Shown here: piece after piece, positions 37,001 through 47,500 of the stretch
Position numbering within the stretch: position 1 is the stretch's first letter
How the letters are laid out: every line of letters begins with the position of its first letter
From: Membranipora membranacea
Taxonomy: Eukaryota; Bryozoa; Gymnolaemata; Cheilostomatida; Membraniporidae
NCBI GenBank assembly: GCA_914767715.1
Contig: OU612068.1
Location: 22,692,001-22,756,000 of the forward strand
Direction of reading: 5' to 3'
DNA: 64,000 bases
The notes under the pieces: model-generated
The model's database searches: none
What the model saw: the letters and a program-made list of their open reading frames with translations, nothing else
Told to the model about the DNA's origin: nothing
Position numbers and translations under genes: made by a program

Positions 37001-39462
37001 CTTAATGTTTTTCTTTGATGTCTTGCTAACTGATTAAAAGTATTTTGCGTATTAATATTGAACTTTTTCTTAGACTTCCTAGTAAATTTTACAGTTAATA
37101 ATTCTTATGCTTGCCTTTTAATTAATTTTTGCCTAATATTTTTAAAATCTGCGAATTCTTACATGTATGTTTATTTGTTTCTGGATAAAAGTCCCTGACT
37201 TAATCTGCACCAGAATAAAAATGGAAAATATATATATTGTTTGTACTAAGTACTTTGATTGTACCGAGCCCGGGACAAGGCATTCTGTTATCTATGATTT
37301 TACATCTAAGGTGTTCGAGCCAATTCAGTAAATACATGACATGCATCACGAAATCAAGCATGTGTTTAACCTACTCATGCCAAAATATTTGGGGAATTAG
37401 ATACACTGGCTTATGGAATAAACAACTTATTGTATAATAGAGAGGTTTTATGAGCTCTAATTTAAGCCTCTTATCGGAGTTGTCCTCTCGCAAGTTTGGT
37501 ATTTTTTATCCCACGCCGCTTAGGAAAAAGGAGCTGAAAGGAGGGTGATCTTGAAAACCGCTTACAATAGGATTTTTTGGTTCCGATTCTGCACCCTTGA
37601 AGACTCATATGAACATAGTTTGGGAAATAATTTTGGTATTTGATTAGTCATTTACATCAATTTCTCCCTTACTTGTGGAGAAATTTCATGGATTTTTTCA
37701 TGAATTTCGTCGCTAAAATTGAGATTTATCAGCTTTCAAGCCTACAATGATTTGGATACCCTTTCCCTCAGGGTTTTCAATGATGCCGATGCTGAATCAA
37801 GACTCATTTTTATCATTTTATAAGCGGTTTTCAAGATACCCCTCTTTTCGGCTCCTTTTTCCGATGTGGCGTGGGTTAAACGTACCAAACTGGAGATAGG
37901 ACAGCTCCAAATAGAGGCTCAGAAAACTGTCTATTATACGATAAAATGTTTATTCCATAAGATGTGGCCAGTATATCTAATTCCCCAAACAATTTTGCAT
38001 TAGTAGGCTTTATACAAGTTTGAATTCGTGATACATGTTATGTATTTACTGGATTGTCCCTGACACCTTAGATGTCAAATCATGGACAACAGAAAACCTC
38101 ATCACAGGCTTGGTACAATCAAAGCCAATATCGTCACATACTCAGAGCAAACAATATGAATGTCGTCATGGGGTTGATACGAACAACAAATAATAATGTC
38201 CTCATGGGCTCGGGACGCACAATCGAATCAAAGGTGTAGAGAGACAAGGTGCAAATGGATCTCACCTCCTTCAAATGTTTACTATCTTCTTCTGCCTTAT
38301 TCTCTATACCCCTCTCCAGTTCAATACATTCTTCTGTAGTAGATTTTGCTGGCTCATCTTGCTCTTCCCGAATGTCAGGGTTCTGTTTAATTTCTCCTTC
38401 TCTGTCGACAGCTGTCGGATTCTCTTCCTTACCCTCACAATCATCATCATTATCCATTTCCTGACCAATAGGAGGGGAGCGTGGTGTTCCAGGACTTTTA
38501 GGCTCTTCTTGTTTTGGTGACATCCCCTCATCTACAGGAGAGGACAACCCAGTATTCTCTGTGTCTGGCTCATCTTCCTCAACTTCACCATCACCCTCTG
38601 GGGTTCCAGGACCTTCCACATCACTATCTGGTGATTTAGGACCTCCGCCATCACCATCAGGAGTTCCCGGCTCGTTATCATTGAGTCCTAAAGTTGCCGG
38701 GATGTCATCTGCCGCATTTGACTGATCTTCTGTATCCATGAGAGTGTCTGATTTTGGAGTTCCAGGTCCTGCAGCACAAAGTGAGTATAGGTGTCATGTA
38801 GAGACAACACAAAACAAACGAAGAAAATGGAAAACAAAAATGTGAATTTTAATTATAAGGGAACAAATGTGTTTAAAAAAGACGTGAAGGTAAGAATGTG
38901 CACCTGGCTTAAAATTATCAGATTAAATTTTTTTACATTCTCATGTTGCATAAGATTAGAAATATTAGATAGGTTTTTTAGCGGCTTCTGTCTGTTACCA
39001 TATAATATTCTTCATATAAGCAAACTTTCACTAGAACAGCCCTCTATGACCATAGTTTTTAAACAAAGTCATTGATTAGTTTTACAATAAATATTTTTGT
39101 TTGTGCATGGTCTTAGCCATGGCACGCGGCTTCGTCTTTGTTTTGGAAGCCGCGTGACAAGGCTAGCATGGCCTCATATATTGACTTGATCGGCAAATAA
39201 GATTGATATAATATACATAAACAATATTCTACACGGATATCCAAGTTTGTGGCACCAGTTACAGTGATAACTACATATTAAGCTTGTGTAATCGAGTGCT
39301 TTAACACTCAAGCTAGAATATACTGCATAGTATACCTGCATCTAGATAACTCTCACCACCGCCGTTATCATCGCTAGGATCAGACGATTCGTGGTCGTCA
39401 ACTCCATCAATCTTATCACCATCTGCAGTCATCATCTCTGCTTGGTCCTCACCAGGATCCAT
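22017..39462 (-). CDS. ZC3H18: Zinc finger CCCH domain-containing protein 18
   Basis: Nuclear RNA-fate factor that in mammals connects the cap-binding/ARS2 complex with the exosome (family knowledge). Coding exons, minus strand: 39462-39336, 38768-38266, 34475-34173, 33553-33461, 33117-32979, 31274-31036, 30377-30241, 29965-29839, 29277-29156, 28680-28543, 28114-28043, 26674-26469, 25674-25485, 25063-24897, 24377-24169, 23602-23509 and 22288-22017. All 17 join in frame to 1045 aa (human about 953). Seen in order: acidic Pro/Asp-rich N-terminus, DDQIELDYD, one CCCH finger C364-x7-C372-x5-C378-x3-H382 (CRFFQRGQCTWGYTCRFLH), PWERGLRQAKEALKRA, an Arg-rich stretch, WVDPWQRTKP, Ser-rich runs ending DSDDLYSGMQKMP, KAGIKLTLVNK, and the hallmark C-terminus RRDELLKQLKAVEDAIAKKR. 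An acceptor at 39510 suggests a non-coding 5' exon. Introns carry a LINE, SINEs and large palindromes. Confidence 0.96.
25757..25985. repeat. Nested, overlapping palindromes
   Basis: Two inverted repeats share a segment. Sequence 25758-25798 (ATATCAACATATCATATACC to GATATACCCAT) pairs with about 25868-25911. Sequence about 25805-25878 (TTATTTCAATAATC to GATGGGTATATC) pairs with 25899-25980. Arm identity is very high. The shared GATGGGTATATCAAC can therefore enter either of two mutually exclusive hairpins. It sits in the ZC3H18 intron between exons ending at 26469 and starting at 25674. Confidence 0.85.
26469..26674 (-). other. ZC3H18: ZC3H18 exon 12 (Arg/Ser and proline-rich linker)
   Basis: One of the less conserved exons, listed separately because its ends are less obvious. 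The acceptor is TTTTCAG and the donor is GGTG|GTAAGC. The phase fits its neighbours (2 in, 1 out). It encodes SRSRTRTPTPLRNVQKPVSM followed by Lys/Arg-rich sequence ending KGPEWPG. A donor four bases earlier would break the frame. Confidence 0.85.
27742..27918. repeat. Large palindrome with about 85-bp arms
   Basis: The left arm runs through CTAATATCAGCAAAATC, TCTAGTCAAGGACTCCCTTG and AACCAAAAATCAATA. The right arm mirrors it (TATTGATTTTTGGTT, CAAGGGAGTCCCTGACTAGA, GATTTTGCTGATATTAG). The loop is only a few bases. A few mismatches separate the arms. Located in an intron of ZC3H18. Confidence 0.85.
28688..28930. repeat. Direct duplication of about 110 bp next to ZC3H18 exon 10
   Basis: AGATCGAAACAA, ATTTTTGATAAATATGGGGA and CACAACTCTCAAGTC in the first unit recur as AGATCGAAACAA, ATTTATGATAAACATGGGGA and CACAACTCTCAAGCC in the second, which has a further insertion. 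The first unit begins within about 10 bases of the exon 10 acceptor. Confidence 0.7.
30000..30140. repeat. Pair of hairpins in a ZC3H18 intron
   Basis: TTATGAAATATTTAAACAC (30001-30019) is inverted at 30029-30047. Then GCCTTATTTGATGTGACACAG at 30051 is inverted with small differences at 30116-30138. The motif GGCTGTGT also occurs in the loop of the first hairpin, tying both together. Probably a fold-back remnant; no coding capacity. Confidence 0.75.
30684..30840 (+). mobile_element. tRNA-derived SINE, copy A2
   Basis: Same layout as copy A1: GATGGGGGAATCAGCTAGCG..CTTGCTTTTTACTGCCAGGC, a B-box-like GGTTCAAGTCC near 30759, CTGGGGGAGCTTTCAA and a CTCCGAAA tail. It matches A1 at the shared TTGCT..CACTGCCAGGC and CTGGGGGAGC blocks. 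In antisense orientation in a ZC3H18 intron. Confidence 0.65.
32313..32530 (+). mobile_element. tRNA-derived SINE (second family) with inverted 5' end
   Basis: The 70-base tRNA-like head at 32343-32412 has an excellent A box (TGGCGTAGTGG) and a canonical B box (GGTTCGAATCC), and its ends GGGT...ACCC can pair. The body continues with GGTGGGCTCTCTGGAC and CCTTGTACAGGAGTGCGC and an AT-rich tail near 32530. Immediately upstream, 32313-32336 is an inverted copy of its first bases (CCTAACCACTATGCCACCCT), making a hairpin over the head. It is in a ZC3H18 intron on the opposite strand. A genuine tRNA is unlikely because of the weak stems and the long tail. Confidence 0.7.
33793..33880 (-). mobile_element. 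Possible tRNA-like element
   Basis: On the minus strand, GCCCGAGTTCAAATCTGGG looks like a T-arm with a B box and is followed by a T-rich run. The A box is not clear. It could be a decayed SINE head or a tRNA pseudogene. Confidence 0.3.
35070..36942 (+). mobile_element. Second LINE (CR1/L2/jockey-like): endonuclease plus partial RT, internally deleted
   Basis: An apurinic-type endonuclease region reads NIRALPKHFDEF, FSETWF, GYALVRKDR, VVVGDFNVDW and TIDLLLTN. The usual final SDH motif is SDISDQ, so the catalytic His appears lost. The RT part reads KSRKTRGLSQIPAFIYK, WKKALVIPIFKSGK, then after a frameshift SNYRPISLLPILSKVLEKIM and QFGFRKGTSTDQI. At ALDIKKAF the sequence jumps directly to a C-terminal ILQLSKDKFRFAIANFG and FNSFPHHIKLCST, so the RT core including the YADD box is deleted. 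A dead copy in ZC3H18 intron 2, in opposite orientation. Clade assignment is by general appearance only. Confidence 0.85.
37253..38124. mobile_element. Giant palindrome: MITE copy 3 at the centre of 187-bp flanking inverted repeats
   Basis: The outer arms 37253-37439 and 37936-38124 are inverted copies: CTTTGATTGTACC, GACATCTAAGGTGT/ACATCTAAGGTGTT, CAGTAAATACAT, TTTGGGGAATTAGATA, TTATGGAATAAAC and TGTATAATAG. They carry scattered mismatches and small indels. Between them is a MITE (about 37436-37935) with the usual inner inverted arms. The other three MITE copies lack these outer arms. The right arm ends about 140 bases from ZC3H18 exon 2. Confidence 0.88.
39095..39170. repeat. Short hairpin of the TAGCCNTGNCACGC family
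   Basis: TAGCCATGGCACGCGGCTTC faces GAAGCCGCGTGACAAGGCTA across a short T-rich loop. Related hairpins are at about 44094-44135 and 46766-46857. It lies in ZC3H18 intron 1. Confidence 0.7.
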
Positions 39463-41528
39463 TTGGAGCCGATGTGAGGGTGGATGTCACCAGATAAAGA
39501 TCTCTGAAGCTAAAGATAAAGTCAGAACATGAAGTAATTAACTGGATTACACGAATATTCGTGTCAGCGTTGTTTATGATATCAGGGATTACAATAAAAT
39601 TAAATTAAAATGAATGATGGGGGTATTATGTAACAACCATGATCTAAGGTAAGTTTGTGGGAATAAAAAAAGGTTTCCACTAATAGCACCTATCTCAATG
39701 ACTATTAGAAGACCTACAACTAATCTGACTGAGAAGAAGCAGGAAGTCAAATTCAGGGAGAAGAGGCCTGGGTCCTATGATAATTTCACTGTACTTTTGG
39801 CAGCATAGAACGACCTAATGGGGTCTTGATTGAAATGACACATTCTAAAGTTGCTCGCTACTTCACAAATTACCAGGTCTCAAGATCTGGCATAGATAAA
39901 CCAATACTTTTATTCATAGTAAATACAACAAGTTCCCTCAATGATTAATAGAAAATCCACGTTTTATGAACATATATTAGGCATGCATATGATTATTATG
40001 TAATAGTACATGTTTGATTTTTTTTTCTTCCCCTAGTGCAAAACATCAGTTGAAATGATTATGGCAGCCAATAAAAAGTTATAACAATTTTCGCCACTAA
40101 TCAACAGCATTCATCAATGAACAATAGTGCCTGAGAATCTTTACTAACTCAATATTATATATTTGAGACTTACTATTTAGAAGATTTTCAAATAGCTCAA
40201 GGTTGAAAACTAAATTCACCACAATCACTTGGGGCAAGATCTTGATAGATCTCTCCTGCATTTTCTCATGCCCTGATCAAAATTTACTGGCAGCTTTCAC
40301 AATCTCAGGTTTGGAATGAAAGATTAAAATGGTTAAAATTTAGAGAATTGTTTTCTTTTTTTTTATATTTTCAGAAAATTTTAGACTTTTAGATTTTTTA
40401 CTGTTGGTATGAACTCAATCATTTCCATTTCAATTTTATAGTCACTTGCATTTAATGATAGTCATGAAGTTCATTGTTTTTGACAAGGACCCAGGGAGAG
40501 TTTCCAGTTAAAACAGCCAAAATCACAATCTGATCGAACCTTGCTAGGGTGTCACTCACTCATTGATGGAACTACATTCTGAGCAAGCGATCTATCATCT
40601 GGGAACTAAATTGTCCAAGAGAGCGATAATTTTGAGCGTTGTGATAGTGATAATTGGCTTCAGAAAAGCATTGTACATTGTTATTGTTGAAAGACCCCCT
40701 GTTACTCGTTGGTTTCAATCAATAACAAGAATGTACCGTGGCCCAGAAAGCCGGATAAAATTAAACTTATCTGCTGTGAATTTAATTTAAAAAAGGCCTG
40801 AATTGAATGAAACATTTCAGTGAATTTAATCAAACTTTTCTGCATTAAACTTTTCTGCATCAAACTTTCAAGTTCTGCATCAAACTTTTCTCCTCTTAAT
40901 CAAACTTTTCTACACTGAATTAAACTTTTCTATTCTGCATCAAACTTTTCTGTTGTGCATCAAATATCCATTATTTACATTTAAAGAGAGTTGTCACACC
41001 CTACTATTGTATCGTGATAGTATTTCAATTTGTTTACATTACTTTACCTCTTGATGTTTAGTATAAGCTTTGCAGACAGTTATCTATACTCTGCTGTTCT
41101 CTTGTGATTTTTTTCGTGGTCTACTTTATTTCACTGAGCTAAGCATTGTGTTCTTTCTCATCTAGTCAAACTGGAACTGTTCACTCAATGTCAGTAAAAA
41201 TCACTTCATTCAGTGAACTGACAGTGAGATCAGATAGTTAATTACCATGTTATTTAGCAGTTAATTTGGAAATAACCCAATAATATTGTGAATTTAGATG
41301 GTTGAAAGATTTGTTCAAGTAATTTTTGTGTAATTGAAGGTGTGCGAAAGTGTGCAAAGCCTTGAGGCATTAAAATATGCGGAGGACAAGCGTTTTGCTT
41401 TCACAAATTAACTACTACTCAACATGGCTGACTAATCGGAGGAGAAACAAATTGATTGGCTTGTTTTGAAAGTACAGCAGTGTGATTGGTTAATCAAGCC
41501 GAGCTCTTGTTAGTTGGAGACAGAAAAG
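39463..41528. other. Divergent intergenic region between ZC3H18 and CTNNBL1
   Basis: About 2.07 kb separates the two start codons. A likely splice acceptor at 39510 on the minus strand implies part of the ZC3H18 5' UTR and an upstream exon lie here. Promoter elements could not be pinpointed. The region also contains a degenerate tandem repeat (40830-40975) and otherwise AT-rich sequence. Confidence 0.5.
40826..40975. repeat. Degenerate tandem repeat of CATCAAACTTTTCTG-like units
   Basis: At least seven units of about 15-22 bases, all containing (A/T)CAAACTTTTCT or TAAACTTTTCT, occur in irregular spacing between the ZC3H18 and CTNNBL1 starts. Confidence 0.75.
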
Positions 41529-44500
41529 ATGAATGTCAAAGAATTACTTTCTTTCACTGTAAGAATTTCCTTCAATTTCATAGAAAAAACATTCACAAAT
41601 CAATGCCATTGAACCGAATTGTTATGCTTAACTTGATATCATACAATTTTGCACTCACAGTTTAGGTAAAATTATATCAGAAGCTGTAAAAATCAATATA
41701 GGCCAGTCTATATCTCACCTTTTTCTATCTTCATCATAATAATTATAATAAAATAGCAGAGAAAGCAGTCCTCTTGTTTTGGCATTTTACAGTACTACAA
41801 CTTCAATGTGCACCAACTACAATATGAAACTCTTGTGACGTGAAAGCGAAGGAGGTAGACAGCTTCTGACTTAGAGATTCCACATGCAAGCTTGAGTAGT
41901 CCAGTTTGTGATAGGCTCATGGTTTTACAGTGTATGTATTTTTGTACATCCAATCCATGATGATGAAGATTTGCTGATAGTTGAGTGCTGTTTTAGTAAC
42001 ATATACATTGTATGACCATCATTGTTATATTTGGTATTTTTTTCTCCATAATCTAGCCAGATACTCCTGGTGGGAAAAGAAAAACAGATGATATTGATGA
42101 GAGGAAACAATTCAAAAGACCCAGAGCCCAGACCGATGGCAGGGAGGATGGAGACCCGGAGGTAAATCCTGATCTACTTGATGAGAAATGCCTATAGCTA
42201 ATGGTATCTCAAACCGAGGACACCTTGCTCAGACCATCTTAGTTTCATTCTTCAATTTTTTGTTCCCATGACCTCCACTTTTTGTGTTGTAAATAATCAA
42301 CACCTTTTTTATTACATTCAGACAAAGCGACGGTGAGGTTGATGCTTTGCGCAACAGGAGAACAAAGCAGTCCAAACTAGCATAGGCCTTCTTTTACAAA
42401 CTTCCCCATTATTTATATCTGCCTGGTAAACCCAAAGGGGGTGCATATGTGGGGGACATTACTGCATCAGATTGATATTTTTGCCTTTTCTATACTACTT
42501 CACCACGTCAATTCATTCATCAATTGCTTACTACACAGGGTTGATCAAGGAATGATGAATAATGATTTTAGGTTGAGCCTGTGGATGACGGAACAATCAA
42601 AAAGATGATTCTGAAGTTTGAGAAAAGAACAAGCAGGAACCAAGAAATGAGAATTAAGTTTCCAGATAATCCAGAAAAGTGAGCATTGCCTAAATACAAA
42701 AATAAAATAAACATGGCTCAACTCTGCAAAAGGCAGATGGAATGCAACTGTCATAAGACACTGTATACGGGATTGCTGATATATGACTTCAGATCTCTTT
42801 CATTTGATATCAGATTCGATTAAAATGAATGATTGCAAATCCAACACTCCTATGGCCCAGTTTACAAAATAGATAATAGAAAATAGATAGTCTTAAAAAA
42901 GAGGAAAAAATCTGGGTACGCTTTGCACTGATAAAGGCCAAGAGAAACAACCAACGTTCAGAGGACTTTCTATTCGTGTTCCTTTCAACATGGCGTTGTG
43001 AAGACATGGAGTTGATGCTGAGTTGTGATGTGATTTTTTGCATCGCAAAAACATTTAATGACACTTGTTGTAGATTTATTGAATCAGAGGTGGAGCTGAA
43101 TGAGGTGATACAAGAGCTGCAGGTTATAGCTACAGTACCAGATTATTACAGTATACTTACAGAACTGAATACTATACAATCATTACTACATTTACTTAGT
43201 CATGACAACACAGACATATCTATTGCAGTGGTCGACTTGGTACAAGTAAGTGCTCTATTGAATTGGTGGTTGTGTTTTGTAATGGATTAAGAATCCTGTC
43301 AAATCTATCACTGAAAATGATGATACTGCATGCATATATTATCTTGCAAGTTTTAGTCTTTCAGCTGTTGGTATGCATGATTTTGAAATCACAAGGCTCT
43401 TCTTCAAAAACCGCTTTGGAAATTGTCTTCTTTCTACTCAAGTATGACGTATATGTGTGGTACAGAGTCTACTGTGTACTGTACAAGCCAAATAAACTGC
43501 CACTCCTATATAGACAGTTTTCTAAGCTCTTATTTATGCCTCAATTCGGAGTTGTCCTCCCTCCAGTTTGGTACTTTTAACCCACACCACATAGGAAAAA
43601 CCTGCTGAAAAAGTGAGACAGGGTTTCCAAATCATTGGAGGCTTGAATGTTGATAAATCTTAATTTGAGTGACAAAACTCATGAAAATTTCTGCCAAATT
43701 GTCCGCGAAACAGGCAGAAAATGCTATAATTGACTATCCATTACTAATATTATTTCCCAAACTATGTCCATATGAGTTTTCAATGTTGCAGATTCTGAAT
43801 CAAAAATAATTTTTATCCTATTATAAGCGGTTTTCTAGATAACCCTCTTTTCAGCACGTTTTTCCTATGCGGCGTGGGTTAAAAGTACCAAACTGGAGAG
43901 AGGACAACTCCGAATTGAGGCCTAAATCGGAGCTCAGAAAACTGTCTATTCTCCACATAAATGGATTGTGAGTCTATATACATTGTCAGAGGATTTTTAT
44001 ACAACAATAGCAGATGCATATGTTGAGAAATTCAGCCCTTTCGGTGATATACATCATGTTTGCTGTAAAAAGCCTTCAGAACAGTAGCAGTACGATAGCC
44101 ACGTGGCCCATGGCTGCGTGGCAAGGCTACCAGTACCAGCCGTTCGACGATATAGAGATTTGGGTAGTCTCCAATCGATAAAGTACCATGAGACTTACAT
44201 CTTTCGTGCTAGTCAGATTAGTCTCGACATGTGAAAAAATAACCTAAAGCGATAATCGTACACCTACCTGCTACAAGAAAAATCAGAGAAGACATTCGTC
44301 TAAGCATACCTGAACAAAAGTATCCGCGTGTAACAATCACACGGGTGTGAGGATACATTCTCTACGGCTATGATGTTCCTAGGAAAGATTTGCGACTGTT
44401 GCGTCTGGAAACTGGTGTGACAATGCAGCAAATTAGGGAAATAAACAAGGGAAGTTGAATAACAAGCAAGTCTGATGACTAAGCCTAACAAAAACAAAGA

Positions 44501-47500
44501 AACCCTGGTCAAGGCCAATACGAAGCCATTCTTAATTGGGGGAAAACGGCCTTGCCTAGAGGCTTTGGTTAATTAGATGGATTGTGGGTCTTCCAAGATG
44601 TGTGACAATGCTGAAAATATTTTATTTGAGAGGAGTGTCAATGTGTGTCAAAGTCATTTGCGCGTCCAAATGATGCTTTGTATATTTCAGGAGTTGACCG
44701 AGGTGGATACACTAAATGAAGCTGACGATGCCGCCGATGGATTGATAGATGCTCTGTTAGAGGGTCAGGTCACGGCTTTACTTATACAAAACATGGAGCG
44801 GCTTGATGAGACTGTTAAAGAGGAGGCGGATGGTGTTTACAACTCACTGGGTAAATTCACAAAATATGAAAAACAAATATTAAGAATATTGAATATGAAG
44901 TGGTTGGGTAATCAATATCACTGCTGACTCATTTGTTAACATCTGTTTTAGGGATCATAGAGAATGTCACAGAATTCAGACCTGAATGCAGCCATGACAT
45001 CGCGTCACAAGGTTTACTGAAATGGCTTCTTCAACGTATCAAGCAGAAATTACCATTTGACACTAACAAACTATATGCATCAGAAATATTAGCAATACTA
45101 TTACAAGAAAATGACAACACACGATCTCTGATGGGTGATATAGATGGTATAGACATACTGCTGGGCCAATTGAATGTGAGTTTACTGTTCTTACTCTCTC
45201 CTTAAATGGTTAGTTTTGGTGGTTTGTGTGGTAGTTTAGGAGTTGTCTCACTATTGATCTCAATGTACAATGAGCGGGCAACTCTTGGTTGTAGTTCCAA
45301 TCATATCAAAATAATCAGACTTGAGATGTGACATAAAGTCAAATCACCGATGACATATTTGGAATGTTGTTAATAGTAACTTTGCATTTATCCTATAAAT
45401 CTTCATGCGATGTTCATAGTAAACATTTCAGATAACAGTTTGTGACGTGAAGTTATTAAGACTTTCTCCTAAAACAATCTGTCCTTTTACAACCTGTTAA
45501 TATATACGCTGAAACTCCCAAATCTGAGTTTTTAAAATTTATTGACTAGCTTGATTAAACCTTCTGCCACTTAGAATTTACAGCAACTTGATATTTTTGC
45601 AGTCATATAAAAGAAGGGATCCTGATACCTCAGAAGAGTTTGAATGTATGGAGAATTTATTTAACTCTCTCTGCTCTAGCCTCATGTATCCTTCTAACAA
45701 AGAGAAGTTCATGAAAGGAGAAGGTCTGCAGCTGATGAACCTGCTTCTCAGGTTACTCTAAATACGCTCATGTGTCTTCGAGCCTGACTTGACAAGCTCT
45801 GCACAATCAAAAAACAAAGCTTGGCAGGGCATGCTGGATCAAAAACTTTATCTAATGTAGGAGTACATTCAGTTCGTCAGTCATAATATGACCAACGAAC
45901 TAAATGTATGTTGATCTCACAAATATTTTTTGTGATCGTATGAGTGAATTGTCAAAACGTGATTTCCTCAAGTGGCTAGGTAGTCTAATTTGAATGGTAC
46001 TCAATCTATTAGAAACAAAAAGCAGCCACTGCAGGGAATTATAGCAGGCGAAGACCCTGTTTAGGCAGTTCTTGATTTCTGACAGCATATCTCTTATGTT
46101 TGCAGGGAGAAGAGACAGTCTCGTAATAGTGCTATCAAAGTGTTGGACTACGCCATGACCGGTCCACAGGGTGCTGATCTCTGTCAAAAATTTGTAGATA
46201 TACTCGGACTGAGAACTGTATTCCCGATCTTCATGAAAACCCCAAAGGTTTGTAATTTAAGATTGTAGGAAGTGGTTGACCATTTAACTTCTTTGAACAA
46301 ATTTTCATCCAACGTACTCCTCTAATACCCTGTGAAGGGATTTAACAAGAAACAAAAGCTAGGTGCTCATTTGAAAATTATGCTCGATTCGCTGATATCA
46401 ACATCTTGATTTTGGTGCAGGGAAAATTAGAAACCAAATTGTTATTCGACTTATACAATAATCGCTGGATCTCATTCTGAAGGGTTATCAAGACAAAAAT
46501 CTCCAATGTACATGTCTTACCACAAGTCAGAACTGCGACCGTTTCGCCATCAGCAACAGGTCACTGTTTCCAAAAAATTGCTTTCCCTAATTTGTGTGTT
46601 TCATTTATGGAAAGCTATTAGATTTTGCCCGTGTAGAGTCAGATTGGGAGGCGTCATATAGAGAGGCCCTTGAGGTGGTAGGAGTGAGAGGCCCTTGAGG
46701 GTGGTAGGAGTGTGTGAACAGAGGCCCTTGAGGGTGGTAGGAGTGTGTGAACAGAGAGGGTGATGTAGCCTTGTCACGCTGCCACGGGTTTTAGTGGTTT
46801 TTGTTTTTTCTGGGCACCTAAAAAACACAAAAACTCGTGGCCGCGTTACAAGGCTAAGGGTGAGGTATGAACTCTGCTCAATATTGAGAGTTGCTCCCTC
46901 ATTGATAAAAGTCAGGCAACTTCAACAAGCCAAACATACAGCTTTAAAATCACCTAAAAAACTTATTTTATTTTTTACCAGTTTGTTCCAATTACTGATG
47001 ATGGTGCACATATTTCAAACAAAGCTTTATGTAACAGGTAAATAAGAAAGGACTGACAGCCCGACAGCTAGAAGAGCACATAGTATCTATAGTGGCATCA
47101 GTAGTGAAAGCCTGCTCAGGTACTCAAAAACAACGAATTCTCAGCAAGTTTACCGAGAATGATCATGAAAAGGTAAGATATAAGTAAAACTTTTAACAAG
47201 TCAATTCTGTGTTCACTGCTGCTGGTGTTATTTTATTTTGAGTTGAAACATGTATTGCTTGTTGACCACAGATGAATAGTTATATATATATATATATATA
47301 CTGCTGACACTACTGTACATGATTATGTAGGAGGCATCAAGAGAGCAGTGGTGTCTCACTATCTGCATTCTGATCATTGCCAAAAGGATAAAATCAAATG
47401 GTGATACATTTTAATTGTAGGTAGAGAGGCTGTTGGAGTTACATTTCAAATATATTGAGCGAGTGAGAGCCTGTGACAAGATCATAGAACGTGAGAAAAG

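Noticed and set aside
38249-38520. Plus-strand ORFs opposite 38266-38768
   Set aside because: Antisense to the Pro/Asp-rich second exon of ZC3H18; low complexity keeps the other strand open.
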